Both the position numbers and the translations under genes were made by a program. The notes below the pieces were generated by a model. The model saw nothing but the letters and a program-made list of their open reading frames with translations. It had not been told where the DNA came from and did not search any database. 64,000 bases of DNA from Cytospora piceicola (Eukaryota; Ascomycota; Sordariomycetes; Diaporthales; Cytosporaceae): contig JALQBC010000023.1 in the NCBI GenBank assembly GCA_023375675.1, positions 588,062 through 652,061 of the forward strand. The letters are read 5' to 3'. Positions 23,301 through 33,543 of the stretch are shown here, piece after piece. Within the stretch, counting starts at the first letter, position 1; the number at the start of each line of letters is the position of its first letter.

Positions 23301-23938
23301 GCTTATGTAGGAGTTGTGATACTGGTCAATATACCAGAAGGTAATTGTATGCAACAACAAGGCACGAAGCCATCATTGTTTGATGGTTGACCAAGTAAGG
23401 CAGCAAGGCTAAATGGCTCCGAGTGCCGAGTTGACAGTGCCCGGAGCTATCGGATCAGGGTCTTACTTCGCCGTGGGATAGCCGAAGGCAGACGATGGGA
23501 ACCCCACGAGTGTGACAACCCAAACTTTCCGTGCTTCATGTTGCGTGCTGCAGATACATCGGTGCAGAAAAAGGACTTAGGGTGGTAGTGCACTTGCAGC
23601 AAGCTAATGGCGCGGACGGTTGGCCTGTTGAGAGGTCATTGTTCCCCAGGCCTGGAAGTCAATGGCAAGGCCTCAAGCTTCGAGGCAACTTCAACGCAGC
23701 CCAAGCCGCGTTCTTAGACCCCGGCTAGAATCGCAACCTATTGAGTAATTGTGTGGAAAATCCGTGTGAAAGGTGCTCAAGTCCATTCAGTCGAATCAAT
23801 AGGTCCCGCGAATAATCGAAAATTGCTGACAGGGTTGGCTGTGAAGAATCTGTCCTGCCCAGCTCGAGCAGAAGGTGTATGAGAAGTCATCATTCTGACG
23901 AGCATGCTTTCCAAGGCTCTTTGAATATTTTGCTTTTC
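23301..23938. other. Intergenic, no gene seen
   Basis: Between the small hydrophobic-protein start and the metallo-beta-lactamase-fold stop codon. Short frames on both strands have no recognisable motif. Confidence 0.5.
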
Positions 23939-24931
23939 TCAGCCTGCAACTTCGGGGTCCCCATCAACCCAGATAACGATGTTGGAAGGGGGATCTTGCA
24001 TCTCGGCGAAGAAGCGCCTGATATCGTCGTCACTGTAGCGAAGACTGAAATGCATGACTACGAAAGTCGTCTTGGGCCATTTCCGCACGACCTTCTCCAG
24101 ATCTGCCCAAATTGTATGCTTCGTCTTCTCGGCCTGCTGCCTATGTTCCTCGTACAGGAAGCTGCACTCGGTGATGACCACGGGTATTCCGTCCTTCAGC
24201 CATTGTGGCTCTGCGGCCAGCGTGGCGGCGGTCGTGTCGCCCAGGAACGCAAAAACGGGCGCAGCTTGTGGCGCGGTGATTTCGACGCCGGCCTCCCGGA
24301 GCGCCTTGAGCTCGGGGCCCTTTCTGCCTTTGTATTCTTCCTTCAACTTTTGCGAGTTGATTTTGAAGACGTAGCCCACGCAGGGGATAGTATGGTCGCA
24401 GGCAAAGGCTTCGGCCGTGAAGTCGACGGTTCGTCGCAGCGGGATTGTATCGCCAGCTCGAACGCCGTAGGAGTTGTGCTTGTGTAGCCAGTTTCTCTTC
24501 GGTGGGGCAGTCGTCTGTTCGGGGGCTTCAAGATCGTCGACAACTTCAGGATCGGAGGATTCGGCATCATCGGTTGTGACCAGCCCACCAGCATTAAGCA
24601 TGATCTTAGCAAGCAGAAAGTCGTCGAGTACCTTCTTCATTTCGACCGGACAGTAGATATCTGGTGGGTCGGTGCTTGTAATAAAGGCTGGTGTCAGGAG
24701 TGTGTGGTCACTGTGGCCGTGGGTGAGGAATATATGCTTCGGACGCATCTTGTTGACGCACAGCCCGGCATCGAGCAACAGATTGAGCTGCGGTATGACG
24801 AAGGAGGTGTACCATGCTGCCCTTGACGTGCCGGTGAGGACGTATTGCTTGTGTTTGCCGGGGAACCGCCACTCGAGGACCTCGGAATGTGAGGATTGCG
24901 GGAGGGGAGTTGCGAAGCTTGGCCTCGTCAT
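23939..24931 (-). CDS. Metallo-beta-lactamase-fold hydrolase, RNase Z-like
   Basis: A single-exon frame of 330 aa from the ATG at 24931 (MTRPSFATPLPQ); the longer frame starts only at TTG. The metal-binding signature THGHSDH lies near residue 71, followed by CDHTIPCVGYVF in the middle, FAFLGDTTAATL with the bridging Asp, and a late VVMHFSLRYSDDDI that supplies a C-terminal His. The order and the CVGYVF strand resemble tRNase Z-type proteins that trim tRNA 3' ends, but the full-length fungal tRNase Z is much larger, so a related hydrolase is as likely. No targeting signal is obvious. It sits about 300 bp from the AT-rich block. Confidence 0.8.
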   Translation of the reverse strand: MTRPSFATPLPQSSHSEVLEWRFPGKHKQYVLTGTSRAAWYTSFVIPQLNLLLDAGLCVNKMRPKHIFLTHGHSDHTLLTPAFITSTDPPDIYCPVEMKKVLDDFLLAKIMLNAGGLVTTDDAESSDPEVVDDLEAPEQTTAPPKRNWLHKHNSYGVRAGDTIPLRRTVDFTAEAFACDHTIPCVGYVFKINSQKLKEEYKGRKGPELKALREAGVEITAPQAAPVFAFLGDTTAATLAAEPQWLKDGIPVVITECSFLYEEHRQQAEKTKHTIWADLEKVVRKWPKTTFVVMHFSLRYSDDDIRRFFAEMQDPPSNIVIWVDGDPEVAG

Positions 24932-25199
24932 TGTTTCAAAGTTTCGAGCCGGGAGGTGGAAATCTTGAAGATGTGCCAGAATGTGCCGTCTTTCTGGATC
25001 CTTGTGAACAAAGGAACATTGGTCTAAGGACTTAGTAGGGTTGTTCAAGTTTTGCCTGTAGCAATTGCGCTGTTAAAAATACAGGTCCTCGTGATAGCAC
25101 GACTCTTGCGACGATTTCTCGTTAGGTTAAAGTAAGTACGGACGAAATGCTTGCGTTACTAAGTCCTACTATCTATATCGTAGCCCGTGCGAGACTAGC

Positions 25200-25560
25200 G
25201 TAGCTGTAACACGTAATTATTACTATTTATTATTTTTTAAAATTCCTTTTAAATATCTAAAAAGATATAATTTTTAGTTATATTAATTTATAAGTTAAGT
25301 ACTTTAAAATAGTATATATATTTTTAAATTAATTAAAATGTAATCTGTATATAATCTTTAAATATTAAAAGTTTTAAAGTATCTTATCTTATCGAATTGT
25401 AATCTAGCTTTAAGAGTTTAAGACGTTATCGATTGTAGATTCTAAGCTAGTACTCTACTCTGCTAGTTTCTTAGCATCTAACAATGCATCGATAACAGCC
25501 TTAGTCGGTTCGTTCTCCTTAAGCAAGCTCGATAAGTCCTTTAAGGGAGGTTTGCTATAG
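25200..25560. mobile_element. AT-rich RIP-like relic of a repeat
   Basis: The block from about 25200 is very AT- and TpA-rich, with few CpA or TpG words, unlike all sequence around it, and ends sharply near 25560, 15 bp before the next start codon. This is what repeat-induced point mutation leaves behind in ascomycete transposons. On the minus strand a 36-codon open stretch remains at about 25559-25450 (contains KDLSSLLKENEPTKAVIDA), perhaps part of the former element's protein; I do not recognise the family. No terminal repeats or target duplication were found by eye. Confidence 0.55.
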
Positions 25561-25575
25561 TGCAAATGCGGAATA

Positions 25576-28500
25576 ATGGCTTTTTGGCCACCGAATGGGC
25601 ATCTAGAGCAGGCTCCGATGCAGGAACGACGACAGGAAGAAAGGCCAACGATGCCGCAAGCTCAATCGACCGCAGCAGCTAGACAACTTCAAGGTGGATT
25701 CGTGGGTAACGGACAGAACTTCTGGGGAGGTTATAATACCGGAGTCAGCCATGCCTTCACTGGATCATTCGAGGCGCAACCGGCAGTCAACAGTCGCTTC
25801 GACGACGCGTATTACGCGAATGGGGATGGCGGCGCGTTCCCTGTCTCGGCCTCGCCGCACCCGAGTGTGCCGTCCGCCGCTACCACACACTTCGGCACCA
25901 ACGACACCACCCATACCACGAGTGCAAGCATCTCGAACGCGTCCCAACCGACAATAAGTCGATTTCCGGATGGAGTGTCTTCGGGCACAGCCGGCCCTGG
26001 GCCAACGTTGGCTTCATCGACCTTCAATGCGCCATCGCCGTTTGCACATACTCATGTTGGGCCGGCTGATTTCCAACGGAATATGACATCTCCAAGTGTC
26101 GCCGTACCCCCTTCAACCAAACATGGTTTACCCGCTGCTTCTGATCCTCCGAAGCCTGTTTCGGTCCAACGCAAACCACTTCCTTCCCAACGACAGCAAT
26201 TTGTACATTCCACAGGAACGCCATCTCGTGGAACCGCAGCAGGCAAGACAGCTACGGCACAGGCAAAGGCCCAGCCCATAGCATCTACCTCTCGCGCAAA
26301 TAGCCAAAGCAGCAGCAATACTCAACGACCAAGTGGTCCGCCGAACGATATTCCTGCTCTGAAACCTGCACTGGCACCAGCTTTGGATAGAAAGCCCAAT
26401 AATGGCAGCAGTAGCACAGCCACAGCTACAGGCACAAACAAGCCGCTCCTAAAGATGAGGAGAACCGGCCAGAATTTCCCCCTCTCCTCAGCTGCATCGT
26501 CTTCGCCAATTCGGATGACATCTTCGTTGCATCAGAGAACCAACTCGGGCTCACCGATTGGAAGGTCCGGTCCTGGGTACCCGAGTACTGCCGTACGAAA
26601 GGCCACTGACTCTGTGCCGGGCAAGGCTGCTGTATCGTCACTCGCAGGGAATGAGACGAGCACCTTGGCTACGAAGCCTCGTGATACGAGGGCAGATCCA
26701 GTTGCGCCCATTAAAGCACCCACTAGTGGTAGGACACATCGTTCCTCTATTGTTCTGTCCGCTTTTGCTGATTTGGGAAGTAGCAAACTTGATATCAAAT
26801 CATGGCGATTCTCTGAATGGGTCAAAAGTCCGACCTATCGAGATTCCCAGTGGATCGAAACCTGTGTTGGACCACGCTCGCGGTGGCTCGAATGTGGATG
26901 GTGGTAGTAGCCTAATTTCCAAGAAGCCCGAGGACGCCAGCGTGGAAAAAGGCAAAGGTTCTGATATTGAAACTGATCAAGATTCAGACGACGAAATCAA
27001 GTACGAGACGACAGACAAAACTACGGGCTTGAATGATGCATTGGAACTCGATGAGGACGCCGCCGCCGACAACTCCTCAGACGACGATACGGAATCCGCC
27101 AGTGATGACGATGAGACAGAGGGGTTGCAGAAGCCGGCTCAGGGCGGGGACGCATATTCATCGTTCCGCCAACTGTTCTTGCCGCCCGAGGAGTCTGGCA
27201 ATGAAGAAGACGATGGGACTGAAGACGACGACGACGCCTCTGTCTCGGAGTCTACAGAGTCTGCGCTTGCTGCAGAGCCCACAGCAGCGTTGCCCTCCGC
27301 TAACATTCAACACCAGATAGATTACCCTGCCAACATCTTGGAGATGGCTAATCCCGGCCGTGCCTATATTTCTTGGTCTGATGAAACTATCTCATTCAAG
27401 AAAAGCCACGGTGCACTCTTTCCTGACGGATATAAGAAATGTACAGTGATCCCAGACCACCCTTGGGTCTGCGCAGTACGTTCTTGTAGACTGGCATACA
27501 AAACCCACCTGGGTCTCTTCAATCATTTCAAGTTCTCGCACAAGAAAGCCATGTTCAATGATAATATGGACGGGACCTTATCCCTGGTGGGTTCCTACAC
27601 GCACAAGAACGAGTCTGGCATGAGCCCCCCGGTCGTGGTATCCAAAAAACCTGTCGACCCCAAGGAGCCGCCAATGCTTGAGCCATCGATACCGGTGAAG
27701 GAGATGCGAAGAAACAAAGATGCGTCTCTCTTACTCAAGACTGTCTTGACTGCTACAAGCCCCACCGAAGAGAGCCTGGTCATGACTGACTTAAAATCCA
27801 TGTCTCCCAAGCCGCCTCAACACCCTAGCCCCCCAGCCAATGCGGACCCAGGCAGTTCTGAGAAGATGTGGGAGTATATCCGCCCCTTCCTCACCGTGCA
27901 TGATTCGATCCCGACCAAAAATTGGGTTCGGCACATCATCCATCTCCCCCGCCTCCGTGATGTCGAGTGGAACGAGGAACGGAACAAGGAGTTCCCATAC
28001 CGGGACTCACACCCAAGAGACATCACGGCTCTCCTCATCTGCGTCACAGGAGTTAGGGCTCCAACGCCGTGCGCCTTCTGTGCAGAAGGCAAAGGGCCCT
28101 TCGTAGGCTGTTTCATGATATCGCCCGACGCAAGCGAGGAAGCCAAGACCGCTGTCTTAGCCTGTGCCAACTGCTACTATCACTGCGGCCAGTCGCAATG
28201 CACCCACAACCGCAATTCGATATATCGCAGGGACCCTCGGTCTCGCGAGTCGCAACAAGCAAGAAACTATAACCTCAAGGCCCTTTCCGACAAGGCGGCC
28301 GGCAGGGTCGCTGCGATGGCAAATGCTCAACAACAAGGTGTAATTCTGAAGACGCCGACTCCTATGATGTCGGCCATGACCTCTCGACCTCCGATGAGAC
28401 TGTTTGAACCATCTGAGATCAACAACATCGAGATGGCGAGTGAAAGTCGTACGTACAAGGTGATTCATGGGAAAGATGGTGAGATGATCCAGATGCATGG

Positions 28501-30125
28501 AGCTCTAATCCCTGAGCATTATGATCTCGACCGCTCTGTACCTGGCTATCCATGGATCTGTCCCGTACGCTCTTGTCGGGGGGTCCACAAGAAAATAGCC
28601 AGTCTAGGGTCCCATTTTGTTGTATGTTGCCCATGGCTCGCCCGGATGTGTCTATGCCCATATGTACTAACCAAGAGACTTGCAGGCTAAGCATCGTGGT
28701 TGCGTTCTCAATGACAACCTTGATGGCACGCTATCCCAAGTTGGGATCTACAACAGACCAGTATCTGGCAATACCTGCCCAGCTCTTGTAATCTCGAAGA
28801 AGCCCCTGGACAAAGCGGAACCACCAATGGAGAAAGCGAGAGTCCTGAGCGACAAGACTGCGAAGCCGGTCAAGACTGTGAAGCCGCCCAAATCCATGCC
28901 TCTAGCTGTATCCCAGCCTAAGGCAAATGCCAATGCTAAAAGGCTATGGGATTATATACTGCCCTACTTGCCGCAACCTCTGACAACACTAGATGACCCA
29001 CTCATCCACAAGATCTTTGAGCACCCGAGGGTCCGGTCGATCAAGTGGCGGAAAACCTGGCTCAAACATACCCTGGACGACGACTGGAGACAAGTCGCCG
29101 GGCTCCTCATCCACCTCGTCGGGGTTGAGTATGAGGGCCCGGTGGCATGCTGCACATTTTGCCGGCGGGGCGAGGGCCCCTTTGAGGGCTGCCAGGTCCT
29201 CCCGCCCGATGTGTCCTACGAGTCTTCCAAGCTTATCAAGAGCTGTGCAAACTGCTTCTTCATCCACCGTAGAGACCACTGCAGCACCAAGTCCAGCTGG
29301 GAAAAGAGGTGCGAATCTCGAGCCGACGCGAGTCTTTTGTCGGCACCACCGATTGACGATTGGGCCGCTGCTACTGCTACCTCGTCGTCCATCACAAACA
29401 ATAAAAGACCGTACGTTGAGGAGTCTGACGACGAGAGGCAAGAGCCAAAGCTGTCGCGCCGACGGTCCGAGAGGATGCGGGTCAAAGTGCCAGAGGTCGA
29501 GAACATGGTTGAGCCTCCGAGGAAGCTCGTCACATTGCCTCTGCTATCCAAGGAGAAGCAGAGTGTTGCGACAGCCCCCTTGCGGAAAAGTAGCACCGTG
29601 GCTGGGGCTTCATCTACGGCGCTCATGTCTTCTGGCCAGATGGATCCCGAAGGCCTTCTCGAGATGGAGGAGTGGGAGATTGCGCCTGGCCGCATTCGCG
29701 AAACAGGCGTGAGCCAGCCCAATAGTAAGTGTGATGCAGTCACTTTCACCGTTTCCCTATACCCTCACCTCCCAATCTTTTAGTCTCCTGTCCCGAGCTG
29801 TACTAACTCGCGTCCACTCATAGACATAGCATTTTCCAAATCCTACCTCGAGGCCCAGCAGATGGTGCGCGTCTCATCAGAGCTCTCCTTCCGCGTCGAG
29901 ACCGTCAAGTCCGGCCGCACGCTCGACTTCGAGGCTGATAAGGCCAGGACGCGATACTGCTCTGTCGCGAGTGGCAAGTTGCGGGTCACACTTGAGGGAC
30001 AGCCCGAGTTCACGATCGGGACGCATGGGCTGTTCAAGATCAGCCCTGGCGTGAAGGGCCGGGTGCAGAACCGACTTTATATTGACTCTGTTCTGCATGT
30101 CAATGCTGTTGAGGGTGAATCTTGA
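25576..30125 (+). CDS. Zinc-finger / Cys-rich (DUF3716-like) / cupin protein
   Basis: Four exons, 25576-26779, 26829-28621, 28686-29724 and 29824-30125, encode 1445 aa. Residues 1-400 are Ser/Thr/Pro/Ala-rich and disordered; about 430-530 are acidic. A C-x4-C-x12-H-x4-H finger lies near 615-640; a second one near 977-1003 is cut by intron 2 and is intact after splicing (SHF-V/AKH). Each finger is followed by a DNxDGTLSxVG motif. Two Cys-rich modules (about 748-862 and 1084-1200) share W-[ED]-Y-I-xP, R-xW, C-x2-C-x2-G-x-GPF-x-GC and CANC-x-(F/Y) motifs, which I match to DUF3716. Near 1325 comes MEEWEIAPGRIR, then IAFSKSYL and a C-terminal cupin (CSVASGKLRVTLEG, IGTHGLFKISPG). The cupin resembles the CENP-C/Mif2 dimerisation fold. 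Nuclear function is an inference. The first intron (49 nt) is the least certain. Confidence 0.78.
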
Positions 30126-30503
30126 ACACGGGAGATTTGTGAGAGGCAAGGCGTTCAAAATGCTGCGGGTGGCACCTGATAGAAGAAATATGCAAGGTTG
30201 ACGAGTGGCGGCGCTTCGACAGATGACGTCCCGAGGTATGATGTGCATATATGTAAATGATGTTCTTGGCACCGATGGAAACCCATACTTGTAATAGGGC
30301 GTTGGAGGTCTAAAAAGGTATGGGCGCAAGATCAAACGGCTGACTTGTCACAGCCTTTCTCCCAGACTTGGGAGCTGAACCATATTTCCACAGCAGGTCC
30401 GTCGTGACATCGCTTTAGATAGTATGACTGAGAGCAATCAAGAAGCAGTGACTGGTGCGCATCTCGGTTACTACCTCGATAGTTCCCCATGCCTGTTTTG
30501 CAG
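30126..30503. other. Convergent intergenic spacer
   Basis: 3' flanks of the cupin-protein gene and the OB-fold gene. No gene or clear signal seen. Confidence 0.6.
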
Positions 30504-31655
30504 TCATGAAGACTTTTCCTTCCACCACCTCATAAGGCCCTCCACATCACACCACGGCACATTCATCGGGTTCTCGAACCACCACCTAGCCCCACTCTTT
30601 GGCTTCTCATTCCCATACTTCTTCAAGCTCCCGCCATCGAACCGATGATTCTTCACCCCCAGCAGAAGAACCACACTCCCAACTTCCGGCGCAAACTCGT
30701 CCGGATCCAAAAACACCGTCAACAGAACCTGCTTGCTCGTAGACGGGTCAGCCAGCCGAGCCGTCCGCTGCTTGCCGACGTACGTCGGCAGGAGCGCCGG
30801 TTCCACGTCCGCCAGCGACGCGACGACGGCTAGGATGTTGACGGCCCAGTTCTGCTTGTAGGGCAGGTTCGGTATGGACTTGAGTGGCGTGAGTCTCAGG
30901 GGCTTGGAGAGGTCGCTGGATGCCCGGTGGTAGTGATTGCTGTCGCTGTTGCTGAGTGAATGACTGTAGCGTTGTGGTTGTTGTTGGAGTAGCTCTGCTT
31001 CTCTGCGGCGGTCGTTGGCTCTTTGCTCGGATATGTTCATGGTTTCGAAGTCGTCATCCTCGTCGACTTCATCCAGAGGTTCTACTATATTCCCCTGAAG
31101 GGGTCCGACGCGAACCTCTGTATTTGGAAGCGCCGTTGAAGCGGCATCTGCTTGAGCTACTACCGCCGCGTCTTGAGTTTTTGGGTATTTCTTGATTACT
31201 GATTGCTCCTTCCCCGTCGTCCCAGCCATCTCCATGTAAGCAGTATTCCACCCCACTGTGGTCATATCCTGGACTACCAGAAAGACCATCTCCGCTGGAC
31301 CCTCGGACCCATCATCGTCTCCCTGTTGATCCGGCCTAAGCGGGATGGATTGTATTTCAAATCTGTTCAGCCGCACGTAGCCACCTTCAAAGAACTGGTC
31401 ACTGTCCACAAGGCGGTGCATCTCTGTGCGGAGCAGCGCCTGTATGCACAGCTCGCCATCGCCTAGGAGTAGCCGGACCGTACGGTACCGTTTTGAAACT
31501 GGGATGGTTGCCTCGATGTTCTCAACGAGTAGTACGGAACCAGGAACACAGTAGCTGGTCCGAAGTATCTCGGAAATCAGAGGACGAGGCGCGAACGGCT
31601 GCGAGGTGTCGGCCGCTACTATCGCGGTGTCAAAAGGAGTGTTGGACACAGACAT
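30504..31655 (-). CDS. OB-fold-like protein with two beta-rich regions
   Basis: A single-exon frame of 383 aa from the ATG at 31655. Residues about 35-105 (SVLLVENIEATI, RTVRLLLGDGELCIQAL, GGYVRLNRFEI) look like an OB fold. After an acidic, Gln-rich linker, residues about 265-370 contain LKSIPNLPYKQNWAVNILAVV, an opening reminiscent of RPA large-subunit DNA-binding domains, then RLADPSTSKQVLLTVFLDP and GSVVLLLGVKNHRFDGGSLKKY. Homologues of the second region are, as I recall, widespread in ascomycetes without known function. Single-strand nucleic-acid binding, possibly telomeric or replicative, is inferred from fold resemblance only. It diverges from guanylate kinase across a spacer that carries telomere-like motifs and an ACGCGT box. 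Confidence 0.75.
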   Translation of the reverse strand: MSVSNTPFDTAIVAADTSQPFAPRPLISEILRTSYCVPGSVLLVENIEATIPVSKRYRTVRLLLGDGELCIQALLRTEMHRLVDSDQFFEGGYVRLNRFEIQSIPLRPDQQGDDDGSEGPAEMVFLVVQDMTTVGWNTAYMEMAGTTGKEQSVIKKYPKTQDAAVVAQADAASTALPNTEVRVGPLQGNIVEPLDEVDEDDDFETMNISEQRANDRRREAELLQQQPQRYSHSLSNSDSNHYHRASSDLSKPLRLTPLKSIPNLPYKQNWAVNILAVVASLADVEPALLPTYVGKQRTARLADPSTSKQVLLTVFLDPDEFAPEVGSVVLLLGVKNHRFDGGSLKKYGNEKPKSGARWWFENPMNVPWCDVEGLMRWWKEKSS

Positions 31656-32096
31656 GAGGTCGACGTCCGCGACGGCATGGTATCAACTCATGGCTGCTGC
31701 TGAACCCGTTTCAAGGTATGGGTGACAAGAGTAGACAGTGAAATACCAGAACGCATGTGCTATGGGTTCTAGTGGTGTTTGAGGGGTCAAATGAGACTTG
31801 TGCAATGTTGTCTTCCAGATGAATGCCCTTTATTCAAGCGCGTAAGGTTGTCATACTCGGGGACGTCTTGTGAGACGCGTCTGCCCTAACCCTACGCGCC
31901 TGCCCTAACCCTAGCAAGAGGGTCAGGCTACGTTGACCGCCTGCCACATTCAGTGCCGCGGGACATTGGACAACCCTCTAAAATACTGCCGGTCGAGTCG
32001 GTCCCACATCGGGGTCCTCCTCGAAACAGTCACGATTCCAGATCTTATGCATCAGACGGCGGCAAGGTTCTTCCCTTCTGTCCCCACGAATTCCCC
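31656..32096. promoter_or_regulatory. Divergent promoter: ACGCGT box plus two telomere-like boxes
   Basis: The 441-bp spacer between the OB-fold gene (minus) and guanylate kinase (plus) has ACGCGT at 31875-31880, the core of the yeast MluI cell-cycle box. CCCTAACCCTA occurs twice in the same orientation, at 31884-31894 and 31903-31913, each preceded by CTG. Such boxes are known binding sites for Myb-type telobox factors in other eukaryotes; binding here is inference. Confidence 0.55.
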
Positions 32097-33045
32097 ATGA
32101 TCTGCCGACTCGCCCGTCCCCTTCTCACAGCAGCAGCCCGCACACCAGCTCTCTCTCAGCAGACCTTCTACGCCAAAGCCTCGACCTTCTCACCCTTCCG
32201 AAGCCTCTCAACGACAACCATCACCATGGCACCCACCCTCCCCCCCGACCGCCGGCCCCTCATCATCTCGGGCCCCTCAGGCGTAGGCAAGGGCACCCTC
32301 TTCAAGAAGCTCTTCGCCGTGCACCCGGACACCTTCACCCTGTCCGTCAGCCACACCACCCGCTCCCCGCGGGCGGGCGAGCAGGACGGCGTCGACTACC
32401 ACTTCGTGACGCACGCCGGGTTCGAGGAGCTGATCGCGCAGGACGGCTTCGTGGAGCACGCGCAGTTCGGCGGCAACCGCTACGGCACCAGCAAGAGCAC
32501 GATCCGCGAGCAGGGCGAGAAGGGCAAGGTGGTGCTCCTGGACATCGAGATGGAGGGCGTCAAGCAGATCAAGAGCAGCAACATCCCCGCGCGCTTCGTC
32601 TTCGTCGCGCCGCCCAGCGAGGAGGAGCTCGAGAGGAGGCTGAGGGGCCGCGGCACCGAGAAGGAGGAGAGCGTCCAGAAGAGGCTGGCCCAGGCTAAGT
32701 ACGTCCTTCGGACCCCTCTTTCTTGGCCCCCCTCTCATCACTCCTATTCCCTGCACATGCGGCCCAGATGGGGGCATGTTGGTTGGTTGAGTGGAGCCTG
32801 TGCTGACTTATGGGTTATAGGCTGGAGCTTCAATACTCTGAGATTCCTGGGGTTCACGACATTATTGTGAGTTCCTGTTCCATTTCTTTGGCCGGAGTTC
32901 GAGTGCCATCCAACATTCGAACCCCCTCGAGCGCAACATCTTGCTACATAATACTGACCCATTGCGACCGTAGATCGTCAACGACGACCTGGACAAGGCT
33001 TACAAGGAGCTGGAGGATTTTGTCTACAAGCCTCTTGAATCATGA
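32097..33045 (+). CDS. GUK1: Guanylate kinase, probably with two alternative starts
   Basis: Phosphorylates GMP to GDP with ATP. Exons 32097-32698, 32821-32866 and 32974-33045 give 239 aa from the first ATG, or 196 aa from an in-frame ATG at 32226. The P-loop is SGPSGVGKGT, followed by SHTTRSPRAGEQDGVDYHF (GMP-binding) and VLLDIEMEGV; the short form has the normal length of a cytosolic enzyme. The extra 43 residues (MICRLARPLLTAAART...) are rich in Arg, Ser, Thr and Ala, lack acidic residues and look like a mitochondrial presequence. The first ATG has C at -3 (weak), the second has CACCATGG (strong), so leaky scanning could yield both mitochondrial and cytosolic forms. Confidence 0.94.
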
Positions 33046-33543
33046 GCTTTATACCCCTAGCATGTAAACCCACAGTGTGAGGCTTCTAGAGATTTCTCAG
33101 CTTCAGGCACAGCCAACCAAGATCTCTCCCAAATGTTTCCCAACTGTCACAGTTCAGATAGATTCGATCAACTAAACATCTTAATATGTATTCCATCAGG
33201 TATCAAGACTAGACTCTAATTAGAGCACAGAAGGGGCTGGATTAAGAATTGGAGAGAAAAAAAACACAGAGAAAAAAGATCTCGATAGAAGGCCGGGAGT
33301 ACTAAAAAGGAAATAAGCGTAATAGTCCAGTCCGTGGGAAGTACGTTCGTCCCTCATGCGCCCAGCAACCGCTTCCAAACACAAAGCATTACGCCAAGGG
33401 GTATGTGTCCAGCGAGCAGCACGCGTAGTTGCGCCACCACCAGCCGAGATTATGTTGGCCCAAACGCGTCGTGTTGGCCCTCATATACCGATGTAGCTGT
33501 TTTTCACGCTGCCATCGATGGTTCGCTTCCGTGGCGGCTCGTC
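33046..33543. other. Convergent intergenic spacer
   Basis: 3' flanks of guanylate kinase and septin. A purine-rich AGAAAAAAAAC stretch lies near 33255-33280; no gene seen. Confidence 0.6.

Noticed and set aside
26780..26828. Frameshift instead of an intron between the first two frames of the 1445-aa protein
   Set aside because: A 49-nt GT-AG pair joins the frames exactly and both sides have similar composition, so splicing is the simpler reading, though not proven.
32900..32945. GTTCGAATG on the minus strand, resembling a tRNA T-loop
   Set aside because: The flanking bases do not pair as a T-stem, no anticodon or acceptor arm is present, and it lies inside a guanylate kinase intron.
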